Shown one piece after another: positions 1 through 6,583 of a DNA stretch of 6,638 bases. Within the stretch, counting starts at the first letter, position 1, and each line of letters opens with the position of its first letter. This DNA is from Planctomycetota bacterium (GTDB lineage: Bacteria > Planctomycetota > Planctomycetia > Planctomycetales > Planctomycetaceae): assembly GCA_027622115.1 (NCBI GenBank), contig JAQBZS010000415.1, positions 1 to 6,638 on the forward strand, in the 5' to 3' direction. The position numbers were made by a program, and so were the translations under genes. A model generated the notes under the pieces. The model was not told where the DNA came from and searched no databases. It saw only the letters and a list, made by a program, of their open reading frames with translations.

Positions 1-410
1 ATGTTGCTACTCAGAGCGACCCTGTGGATTGTGCTGCCGTGTGCGTTTTTCGTTGCGTGGTTCTTTATCTCTTTTTCGTGTGAGATACTTCTTCGCTGAT
101 CGCCGCAACACCCCAAAGAAAGGGCGGAAGCCGGTCCAATTGGCCGAAACCAATCAAACCGGCTTCCTCAATCCCTCTCTCCCTAACGACGCTTGGTAAG
201 TCCTTGCGGGTCGTTACGCTTGCCACAGTCAAGACGACCAATCCAGAGGATTGACCGTTACGGGAATGACTCAACAAGTCGCTTTGTCGCGTCGACCTCG
301 TTGGGAAAGACTCAAGCAAATTGCGACGCATCGCTCGAGGTGGGATGACCGAATTTTAGATTTGAGATTTGAAATCTTTACGTCCCTGCGGCGAACGGCC
401 GGGCTAAGAC
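1..410. other. Region downstream of mraY with no recognised gene
   Basis: No convincing coding region is seen in these 410 bases. A plus-strand frame from base 1 to 99 reads as a short hydrophobic peptide (MLLLRATLWIVLPCAFFVAW and on to a TGA). It could be a chance frame or the C-terminus of a membrane protein entering from the left. A second plus frame is open from base 2 to a TAA at 198-200, but it is unrecognised and crosses the hairpin at 126-167. An 88-codon minus-strand frame (331 to 65) also crosses that hairpin, matches no family I know and has no ribosome site. An AT-rich patch at 359-376 holds two tandem copies of GATTTGA. Neither murD nor ftsW, which often follow mraY, is present. 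Confidence 0.5.
126..167 (-). terminator. Long hairpin, probable terminator downstream of mraY
   Basis: On the minus strand a perfect 10-bp stem (GGAAGCCGGT with ACCGGCTTCC) continues through three consecutive G-U wobble pairs and a further 5-bp stem (ATTGG/CCAAT) to a UUUCGG loop that can form a UUCG tetraloop. On the plus strand the three wobble positions become C-A mismatches, so the hairpin fits minus-strand RNA better. It lies about 240 nt beyond the mraY stop codon and is followed on the minus strand by GCCCTTTCTTTGG, a pyrimidine-rich stretch rather than a clean U tract. I infer that it ends the murE-murF-mraY transcript. It might also work in the other direction for a plus-strand gene entering from the left. 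The structure is seen in the sequence; the terminator role is inferred. Confidence 0.55.
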
Positions 411-1514
411 TCAGTGAATCTTCAGGCTGGCGACACCGACGATTGCCAACAGCGCCGACCCAATCCAAAACCGCACAACGATTTTGATCTCGTGTTGTCC
501 TTGAAACAAAAAATGATTGTGAAGTGGACTGCAAGCAATCAGCCGCCTGCCTGTCAGGCGAAACCAACCCACTTGCAGGATGACGCTCAGTGTTTCGATG
601 ACGAAGACACCGCCGACAATCACCAGCAGTACTTCCTGTCGAGTCACCAAGGCTGCCAGACCGAGAATCGCTCCGACCGCCAACGCGCCCGTGTCTCCCA
701 TAAAGACCTGAGCCGGATAGCAATTGAACCACAAGAAGCCGAGCACGGCTCCGACGAGTGCTCCAACCACAACGCTAAGTTCGCCGGCTCCGGCGATGTA
801 TGGAATAGACAAGTATTCCGCCATCACCATGTGGCCGGCCAAATAGGTCAGCGCCACAAACGCGGCTCCGGCGAAAATCGTGCAGCCACCGGCAAGTCCA
901 TCCAAACCATCCGTCAGATTGACGGCGTTTGAACTGCCGACGATGACCAACACGGCCCACAAAACAAAACCGCCACCCAACCACACTCCGTAGTCGCCGA
1001 ACGGCCAAATCAACTCTAATCCGTGCGGATGATCCACGTGCTCGTAATAAAGCACCCATCCGATCATCAGTCCCAGAATGAGTTGGACCACCAGTTTCTG
1101 GCGAATCCCCAGTCCATTCCGAGTTGTGCTGAGTTTGATCCAATCATCAACCGCTCCCAAGGATGAAAATCCCAAAGCCGCGAACAACCCGAGTTGCACA
1201 TAACGGCTTGTAAGATCGCCCCACAGGAGCACTGCCACAACAACCGCCGCCACCACAAACAGTCCGCCCATAGTGGGCGTCGCATTCTTATTCGCTTGAA
1301 TCTCGTTGAGTCGTTCCGAAGCACTATCAACGCGTTCTCGAAAACGACTTTGTAGCCACCGAATTGCCATCGGCCCTAACAAGATGGCCATCAGAAACGA
1401 TGTCACGCTTGCCAGAGCAATTCTTGCCGTAAGGAAAACTCGGGAATCACCAGACGAGTGTGATTCCACTTGTTCCAAAAGGCCGGAAAATCGATGAAGT
1501 AAAAAGACTAACAT
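411..1514 (-). CDS. mraY: MraY, phospho-N-acetylmuramoyl-pentapeptide transferase
   Basis: This integral membrane enzyme transfers phospho-MurNAc-pentapeptide from the UDP form to undecaprenyl phosphate, making lipid I, the first membrane step of peptidoglycan synthesis. The 367-residue product has the family's usual length and many hydrophobic segments, consistent with about ten membrane helices. Diagnostic motifs are TPTMGG (79-84), the Asp-Asp pair with Lys in DDWIK (123-127), NLTDGLDGLAGG (199-210) and MGDTG (272-276), whose Asp274 corresponds to the Mg-binding Asp. The C-terminal loop reads PLHNHF (330-335), where the family normally has three consecutive His, so the middle one is Asn333. 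The ATG at 1514 is chosen because the N-terminus starts with the usual amphipathic stretch before SGDSRVFLTARI. No clear Shine-Dalgarno sequence precedes it. It lies 89 nt after the small lipoprotein gene, on the same strand as murE and murF. Confidence 0.97.
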   Translation of the reverse strand: MLVFLLHRFSGLLEQVESHSSGDSRVFLTARIALASVTSFLMAILLGPMAIRWLQSRFRERVDSASERLNEIQANKNATPTMGGLFVVAAVVVAVLLWGDLTSRYVQLGLFAALGFSSLGAVDDWIKLSTTRNGLGIRQKLVVQLILGLMIGWVLYYEHVDHPHGLELIWPFGDYGVWLGGGFVLWAVLVIVGSSNAVNLTDGLDGLAGGCTIFAGAAFVALTYLAGHMVMAEYLSIPYIAGAGELSVVVGALVGAVLGFLWFNCYPAQVFMGDTGALAVGAILGLAALVTRQEVLLVIVGGVFVIETLSVILQVGWFRLTGRRLIACSPLHNHFLFQGQHEIKIVVRFWIGSALLAIVGVASLKIH

Positions 1515-1603
1515 GTGATGGATGTCGGTCAGTCGAAGCGGGAGTATCTACATTTTGGAAAGTGCTGCAACCCCGGTTTCTCAGTTTTTTCAACTTTGTG
1601 AAT

Positions 1604-1771
1604 TCAGCGTCTTTCATCGAGCCCGGGAGTGGCCAATCCGTACGACTGACGCCGCTCGACAATCGCACGTTCTCGCCGCGTCAGCGACGGCTTCTTGTCT
1701 TTATCGCTGCACGAACACGCCGACAAAGTCGTCAGGACAAGACCGACAAGAACCACGAGCAGTATTCGCAT
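1604..1771 (-). CDS. Small putative lipoprotein between murF and mraY
   Basis: This 55-codon frame starts MRILLVVLVGLVLTTLSAC and has all parts of a lipoprotein signal peptide: a basic residue at position 2, a hydrophobic core (3-13) and the lipobox LSAC (16-19), with Cys19 as the expected lipidated residue. Ser at the next position would suit the outer membrane under the Asp rule. The mature part of about 37 residues is short, highly charged and rich in Lys and Arg (DKDKK, RRERAIVERR), with no domain I recognise. An in-frame GTG at 1780 is an alternative start adding three residues; GAAGGG (1786-1791) lies 5 nt before it, better spaced than for the ATG. The gene follows murF by about 260 nt and precedes mraY by 89 nt, so it is probably co-transcribed with the mur genes. 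A role in the cell envelope is inferred from context only. Confidence 0.7.
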   Translation of the reverse strand: MRILLVVLVGLVLTTLSACSCSDKDKKPSLTRRERAIVERRQSYGLATPGLDERR

Positions 1772-1780
1772 TCCTGGCAC

Positions 1781-2040
1781 CCCGGCCCTTCACGCTGTAT
1801 TGCCGGGCGTCGAGACCCACTTCCTCGACGCCCGGTCTTGGTCCTATTGGGAAGCAGCATTTGGAGTGATTGACCCAGAAACCACTGATCCAAAGCCTAT
1901 GAGCTATCCCCTGTTGCCAGGTGATGCGTCGGATTCCCGCAAACCCTAACGCACCCAATAGAACCATTCGACTAGACTATTTGGCGAAAGATCATCCGCA
2001 GTTGCCACGCTTAATCGCGCGACGACTCCCGAACGGCCGC
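1781..2040 (-). other. Non-coding gap between murF and the lipoprotein gene
   Basis: These 260 bases have no credible gene. An 88-codon minus frame (1967 to 1701) overlaps the lipoprotein gene in another frame and looks random. Besides the perfect hairpin at 1803-1835, the minus strand can form an 8-bp stem (1954-1961 with 1844-1851) enclosing three smaller helices. These are 1949-1953 with 1925-1929, a CCTG/CAGG stem closed by a GCAA tetraloop (1910-1921), and TTTGG plus AGTG pairing with CACT plus CCAAA (1883-1894 with 1860-1868, 3-nt bulge). Helices this short occur readily by chance, so a structured leader RNA is only a possibility. Confidence 0.4.
1803..1835 (-). repeat. Perfect 12-bp hairpin upstream of the small lipoprotein gene
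   Basis: CCGGGCGTCGAG (1803-1814) and its exact reverse complement (1824-1835) flank a 9-nt loop. The stem is GC-rich and would be very stable as RNA from either strand. Neither side is followed by a U tract, so it is not a classical intrinsic terminator. It lies about 32 nt upstream of the lipoprotein ATG (1771) and about 200 nt after the murF stop. It could be a transcript-processing or stabilising element, a partial terminator that lowers expression of the downstream genes, or a protein-binding palindrome. Confidence 0.7.
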
Positions 2041-3501
2041 CTACACAACTGCCGACGTGGGAGTGGCAGTTGCAACTGTGTTTTCCGATAAGTAAGAACC
2101 TAACTGTGTTTGCTGAATCAGCCACTCGATCACGCGTTCCATTCGCATGCCTCGGGATCCTTTCACCATCACGACGGAGTCCGGCTGAAGCCAGCAATCC
2201 AGGACGGTGGTTAAGACACCAAAGTCGACGCACTCAGCGATGTGGTGAGGTGACATTCCGGCAGCGAGGGCGCCATTGGCCACAACGTCCGCATAGCTTC
2301 CGAATGCAATAAGCCGTTGAATCCCCGATTTCGCAATCGCTGCTCCGTGTGTTCGGTGAAAGTCAATGTCGTTCGCACCGAGTTCCAACATATCTCCGCT
2401 AATAAGAATCGTGTCGCCCTGCCAACAACTCAGCATTTCACATGCAGCGGTCATGGAAGACGGATTGGCGTTGTATGTGTCGTCAATCACGGTCCACCGA
2501 CCAATTGTTCGAACTTCGCAACGACCCGGCACCGGTTGAAACGATCGCAGTCCACAGTCAATGTCTACGGCGCTCATCCCAATCTCTCGACCGATGGCAA
2601 TGGCGATCAACGCTGAAGTCACGAAGTGACGCCCGTACGCGTTGACGTGATAACCATAACCTTCGCAGTCGAAATCCAGGCCCGCAGAACTGCATGTGAT
2701 GTTGGTTGCCACAAGTTGATTGTGAGCTTGCTCGCCAACCGTGATCACTCGACCCCGGCAGCGTTTCGCCATTTTCAAGACTCGTGAATCATCGCCTGCG
2801 AGAACCGCGAACCCCGATTCGGGAATTGCTTCGAGTAACTCTCCTTTTGCCAGGACGATGTTGTCTTCGTTTCCGAAGCCCTCTAAGTGGGCTGAGCCAA
2901 TTCCGGTGACCACGCCGATTTCCGGAGCCGCAATGTGTGCCAACTCAGAGATTTCTCCGAGTGCCGACGCGCCGAACTCCAAAACAGCGAAGTCGTGATT
3001 CGATCCGACTCCCAGCAGGCTTAGCGGGACTCCTATGTGATTGTTGTAGTTTTGCGGACTTTGACAGCCGTGAAACCCAGCCGACAACGTCGCGTGGATC
3101 ATGGATCGCGTTGTTGTTTTCCCAAAACTTCCGGTCACGCCGATGATCAGCGCGTCTAGTTGTTCGCGATACCAACGGGCAAAGTCTCCAAGTGCCGTAA
3201 GTGTGTCTTCAACTTCAATTCGAGGCCCGAACGACTCATCGGCAACTGTTCGTTGCACAACCGATGCAACCGCCCCGCGCTGTTTCGCATTGAGCACGAA
3301 GTGGTGGCCGTCGTGTCGTTCGCCGCGAATTGCCCAGAAGAGCTGATTTGCGGCCAGTGTTCTTGAATCCATACCGATGTGATTGATCGAAATGTCGCCG
3401 GGACGAAATCCCGGCTGATCCGCTGTGGTGGAAGTGCGTGAAAACCCCTTGGGCCGTCCGCCGGTCGCCGCCATGACCTGATCGAGTGAGACAGTGTCCA
3501 T
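2041..3501 (-). CDS. murF: MurF, UDP-MurNAc-tripeptide--D-Ala-D-Ala ligase
   Basis: This cytoplasmic ATP-dependent Mur ligase joins D-Ala-D-Ala to UDP-MurNAc-tripeptide, completing the pentapeptide precursor that MraY uses. The 486-residue product has the three Mur domains. The N-terminal substrate domain includes MDSRTL (44-49). The central ATPase domain has the P-loop GVTGSFGKTTT (121-131), NNHIGVP (153-159), EFGAS (175-179) and GSAHLEGFG (202-210). The C-terminal domain has DDTYNANP (340-347), SGDMLELG (368-375) and VKGSRGMRMERV (446-457). The ATG at 3501 is chosen because MDTVSLDQVMAATGG matches the usual MurF beginning and lies 11 nt after the murE stop. An in-frame GTG at 3552 would overlap murE by 40 nt and add 17 residues unlike the family. 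No strong Shine-Dalgarno sequence is seen, so translation may be coupled to murE. The stop codon is TAG. Confidence 0.96.
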   Translation of the reverse strand: MDTVSLDQVMAATGGRPKGFSRTSTTADQPGFRPGDISINHIGMDSRTLAANQLFWAIRGERHDGHHFVLNAKQRGAVASVVQRTVADESFGPRIEVEDTLTALGDFARWYREQLDALIIGVTGSFGKTTTRSMIHATLSAGFHGCQSPQNYNNHIGVPLSLLGVGSNHDFAVLEFGASALGEISELAHIAAPEIGVVTGIGSAHLEGFGNEDNIVLAKGELLEAIPESGFAVLAGDDSRVLKMAKRCRGRVITVGEQAHNQLVATNITCSSAGLDFDCEGYGYHVNAYGRHFVTSALIAIAIGREIGMSAVDIDCGLRSFQPVPGRCEVRTIGRWTVIDDTYNANPSSMTAACEMLSCWQGDTILISGDMLELGANDIDFHRTHGAAIAKSGIQRLIAFGSYADVVANGALAAGMSPHHIAECVDFGVLTTVLDCWLQPDSVVMVKGSRGMRMERVIEWLIQQTQLGSYLSENTVATATPTSAVV

Positions 3502-3512
3502 GTCGGTTTCGT

Positions 3513-5015
3513 TTAGGCCGGCATTCGTGCTTGATGGGCCAACCCAGTCCACCGCGAGAGGTGCTCGCGGACAACCAGGCGATCATCAAACGGGATTTTA
3601 CGACTTCCAATCTGCTGAGTTGTTTCGTGTCCCTTTCCTGCAATCACAACGCTGTCTCCCGGCCGAGCGATGTTCAACGACCAGACAATGGCAGCTTTGC
3701 GATCGACTTCGACGTGAGGTGTTTGTTCGGCAGGAAATCCCGCCAGAATTTCTTCGATGATGACTTGCGGTGATTCGGTGCGAGGGTTGTCGCTGGTGAC
3801 AACCGCCACGTCCGCTTCACTCGCGGATCGACCCATGAGCGGTCGCTTTGTTTGGTCGCGATCTCCGCCGGCCCCGAACACGCAAATGACTCGGCCCGAT
3901 GTCAGCCTCCGTAGACAGCGAACGATGCGGCACAGTGCGTCGTCCGTGTGTGCGTAATCCACGAACACCTGAAATGGCTGACCACATTGAATGCGTTCCA
4001 AGCGTCCGGGAACTCGGTCCAGCAACAAACCTTCTCGTATGCGATTGACGCTGATGCCGAGATGAAAGGCCGCTGCCGCCGCGGCCAGACAGTTCGACAC
4101 GTTGTGTCGGCCGATCAGTGTCGTGAAGACCTCGACATGATCGTTGGGAAAGCTGATTTCGAATTGCGTGCCTTCGACGGATTCATTGAGGATGACGGCA
4201 TTGGTGTCCGCCGGTCGATCAATCGCGAAAGTCTGCGTGGCGACCGGCAAGTCGGCTTCGAGGAGTTGCCGGCAACCTTCATCGTCGGCGTTCAGCAACA
4301 GTGTGCCGTTCGGTTTGCAGTATTCGGCGATGCGGCCTTTCACCTTGCAATACGTATTGAAATCGCCGTGATAGTCGAAATGATCCTGTGTGATGTTTGT
4401 AATAACGCCAACGTCAACCAACGTGCCGGCGGCTCGATCTTGGTCCAACGCATGACTTGAAAACTCGATGGCGGCATGGCTGGTGCCTTGCGCGGGCATC
4501 GCGGTGAGCCAACGCTGAAGCGTCTGGGAATCGGGAGTGGTCAAGCCGGATGCATGTGTGCTGCAACCGTCGCTGTATTCGATCGTGCCGAGCAAACCTG
4601 CTTGCAGCCCGGCCGCCTGAAAGATGGAGCGGATTAGCCAAGTGGTGGTTGTTTTACCGTTGGTGCCCGTGACGGCCGCGAGTTCCAGTTGTCGAGACGG
4701 ATACCACGCCATGGCCGCACAGAGTTCGGCGAACGCCAATCGCACGTTGGGAACGATGCATTGCGGCACGGACACGTTAAAAATGGGCGTCTGCACGAGC
4801 AGGGTTGTCGCCCCGTTGGCGATGGCCTTTGCGATAAACTGAGAGCCGTCGTATCGAGTACCGGGAATCGCGGCAAATAAACAGCCCTCGGTGCAGGCGC
4901 GACTGTCTTCGGTGGCGGCCACCACGCGAGCATCCGCACAGCCGACGAAGCTCGCCTGAGGAAACAGGCGTCGCAGGCTGATGGGAACCTGGAATTGAGG
5001 CAGCCGATGACTCAC
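3513..5015 (-). CDS. murE: MurE, UDP-MurNAc-L-Ala-D-Glu--meso-DAP ligase
   Basis: This cytoplasmic Mur ligase adds the third residue of the stem peptide using ATP. The 500-residue product shows the P-loop VTGTNGKTTT (115-124), TTPDSQTLQ (159-167), EFSSHALDQ (184-192), NITQDHFDYHG (207-217), Lys226 at the position of the carbamylated Lys, IGRHNVSN (301-308), VDYAHTDDAL (352-361), FGAGGDRDQTKRPLMG (380-395) and AGKGHE (459-464). The DNPR motif (409-412) is the signature of enzymes that add meso-diaminopimelate rather than lysine. The start is GTG at 5015: an in-frame TGA lies upstream with no start codon in between, and the next Met is residue 102. murF follows after 11 nt. No ftsI is present upstream, where the dcw cluster often has it, so murE appears to begin this transcription unit. 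The stop codon is TAA. Confidence 0.97.
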   Translation of the reverse strand: MSHRLPQFQVPISLRRLFPQASFVGCADARVVAATEDSRACTEGCLFAAIPGTRYDGSQFIAKAIANGATTLLVQTPIFNVSVPQCIVPNVRLAFAELCAAMAWYPSRQLELAAVTGTNGKTTTTWLIRSIFQAAGLQAGLLGTIEYSDGCSTHASGLTTPDSQTLQRWLTAMPAQGTSHAAIEFSSHALDQDRAAGTLVDVGVITNITQDHFDYHGDFNTYCKVKGRIAEYCKPNGTLLLNADDEGCRQLLEADLPVATQTFAIDRPADTNAVILNESVEGTQFEISFPNDHVEVFTTLIGRHNVSNCLAAAAAAFHLGISVNRIREGLLLDRVPGRLERIQCGQPFQVFVDYAHTDDALCRIVRCLRRLTSGRVICVFGAGGDRDQTKRPLMGRSASEADVAVVTSDNPRTESPQVIIEEILAGFPAEQTPHVEVDRKAAIVWSLNIARPGDSVVIAGKGHETTQQIGSRKIPFDDRLVVREHLSRWTGLAHQARMPA

Positions 5016-5446
5016 GAAGTCGCGTCCATGACTTTCGGCGTCACGTCAAAGCGTAAAGTCCACGCGGGACTGGTCCGCTTCGGCGAGGATCAGGCATCCG
5101 AGCCTGTTGCCGCGGGTGAGTGGGAAGTAAAGCGGGGCTTCACGGTGAGATTGTGGGCAAGAAGACGGGCAGGAGGAGTGAAGTGGATTTGCCCGTGTGA
5201 AGGATGTGATTGCTTGGCGAACCAGCCCCACAATGGTGTGGTGAACAGTGTTCGTTTTGGCGGGCGGGATTCTGTGGATTCTGGAGAAACGGTCAAGCCG
5301 ACTTTGGCGTTTTTTCACGGACCTTGTAAAGGTTACACGACGAGTGGCGCATTCGCGTTCGATCGTTAGCCGCAGGAGTAAGGCGTGCGAAATCGTTCGT
5401 TTGCGATCAAACGGTTGAACCTATCGCAAGAGTTTGGGAGCCATTC
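5016..5446. promoter_or_regulatory. Divergent intergenic region between murE and the thioredoxin-like gene
   Basis: No credible gene lies in these 431 bases, so they probably hold the promoters of both flanking genes. On the minus strand, TTGACC (5291-5296), a 16-nt spacer and CAGAAT (5269-5274) match a sigma-70 type promoter at 5 of 6 and 4 of 6 positions and could drive murE, leaving a leader of about 250 nt. Near the plus-strand gene a 7-bp inverted repeat, TTGCGAT (5401-5407) and ATCGCAA (5423-5429), brackets GGTTGAACC and could be an operator. ACCTTGTAAAGGT (5321-5333) is another small palindrome. All are weak, unverified signals. Confidence 0.3.
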
Positions 5447-6583
5447 ATGCGAAAAATCCTATGCAGCTTGTTGGTGCTCGCGTCGAGCGTCGCGTCCGCT
5501 CAGGATCAGCGCGTCAGTCGAGTCTTGGCGAAATTCGATCGGCTTCGTCCCAGCGAGAAGGACCTCGCCATGTATCGGCTCGACTGGGCCGACTCATTGG
5601 ACAACGCGTGGAAGCGGGCCGCGCGTGAAGGGCGCCCCGTTTTCCTGGTGATCATCCACGCGAAGTACGGCGACATCCAATCCGGTCACTGCTGAGCAAC
5701 CGCCACGCAGGTCCGGGGGACCTCTTTGATCAACTCAGCGGTCGTGGATTTGCTGCAGCCGTTTATCGTCACGTCTTGGCACGGACATCGGAACGATGCA
5801 GAGATTCCCGCAGCCGTTCGAGACGTTTGGCAAGAGAAGTTTGCTCCTCAACCAGGTCGACGACTCAATCGGCAAAGTAATGTCGATCTGGCGGTGTTTG
5901 ATTCGAAAGGCCGTCTCGTTCACTGGTTCGACGGCATGCCTCGCGATAATCGCGGACGGTTTGAGGCACTGGATCAATACACGCTGCGAGAACTTCGGAA
6001 AGCTTCGATCTGGCTGGGAATGATCGAACGCCAATCCAAGAAACTTCCACTCAAGCTGCCGGACTTGAACCCGCCAACTCGCGGCATCCGCGTCTTCGTG
6101 AGCTTGAAAGACGACCGCATGACGGCATATCGAGCACCCGTCGTCGAAGTTGTGCCGCTGGACGATCAGGGCTGGAAACCGCTGGCCTATTCTACGGAGC
6201 GACGAACTGTTGACGCCGCCGCTCTCAAGCCGTGGCTGTCGCAGATTTATCCGCCGGGCGTGATGGAACGAACGAATCCGGAAACCAAAACGGCCTACCA
6301 GATCAAAACGGTTGAGGGGAAGCTGTCGTTGACGCCGATCGATGCGGACGGTCGACACCGCTCCGCGATACTCAGCGGAAACATTCGTCTCACCGACGAA
6401 GGCCGGGACGCATTCAGTTACACGGGTCAATTGGAAGTTGTACTCACCTACGACGCAAACTCGTCGACCGTGAAAACATTGCGAGGCGTCTTTGACGGGA
6501 TTTACCCACGCTTCGACGCGATGCACGACCGCACCCGCCAATTGCCGCTGCAAGCCGTCTTCGAGTCGCGTCCGGAGTTTCCG
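5447..6583 (+). CDS. Exported thioredoxin-like protein, candidate selenoprotein (in-frame TGA), interrupted at its 3' end
   Basis: The frame begins at an ATG preceded by GGGAG with 6-nt spacing. Residues 1-18 form a Sec signal peptide with a likely cut after ASA, before Gln19. DWADSLDNAWKRAAREGRPVFLVII (46-70) resembles the first helix and strand of thioredoxin-like proteins. SGHC (79-82) follows where the redox CxxC would sit, and then comes an in-frame TGA at codon 83 (5693-5695). The same frame continues without another stop to residue 379. It includes a thioredoxin-type helix (INSAVVDLLQPFIV, 95-108), a strand-turn-strand (NVDLAVFDSKGRLVHWF, 145-161) and a C-terminal region (about 212-379) I do not recognise. 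A SECIS-like hairpin follows the TGA, so Cys82-Sec83 may be the redox pair. TGA serves as a stop in mraY, which argues against global recoding. A nonsense mutation or sequencing error is the alternative. A group II intron end on the other strand cuts the frame after codon 379, so the natural C-terminus is unseen. Confidence 0.7.
5709..5723 (+). promoter_or_regulatory. Candidate bacterial SECIS hairpin
   Basis: AGGTCC (5709-5714) and GGACCT (5718-5723) form a perfect 6-bp stem with a GGG loop, within the open frame. The loop begins after 19 nt following the TGA at 5693-5695. Bacterial SECIS elements recognised by SelB lie directly downstream of the UGA, with a small apical loop about 16-37 nt away and a G among its first two bases, and this hairpin meets those rules. 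It lacks the GU in the loop and the bulged U of the E. coli fdhF element, but such details vary between bacteria. A chance hairpin cannot be excluded. Confidence 0.5.

Noticed and set aside
65..331. An 88-codon minus-strand frame after mraY
   Set aside because: No family resemblance and no ribosome site, and it runs through the long terminator-like hairpin at 126-167.
271..732. A 153-codon minus frame overlapping the end of mraY
   Set aside because: It lies in another frame of mraY and has the Arg/Ser-rich composition of a shadow.
1515..1603. A promoter directly upstream of mraY
   Set aside because: TTGCAG is present, but no acceptable -10 box lies at proper spacing; co-transcription from upstream is simpler.
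3502..3552. GTG at 3552 as a longer murF start
   Set aside because: It would overlap murE by 40 nt and add 17 residues unlike MurF N-termini; the ATG at 3501 fits both spacing and homology.
4995..5369. A 124-codon plus frame across the murE start and intergenic region
   Set aside because: It overlaps the murE start on the opposite strand, has no ribosome site and matches nothing known.
5693..5695. Genome-wide reassignment of TGA to a sense codon
   Set aside because: TGA ends mraY and the small lipoprotein gene at sensible positions, and tryptophan is encoded by TGG throughout.
5735..6553. A 272-codon open frame on the minus strand opposite the thioredoxin-like gene
   Set aside because: Its translation is low in recognisable motifs and rich in Arg, His and Val in the way antisense shadows are. 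The plus frame reads as a coherent protein with a signal peptide and thioredoxin-like pattern.
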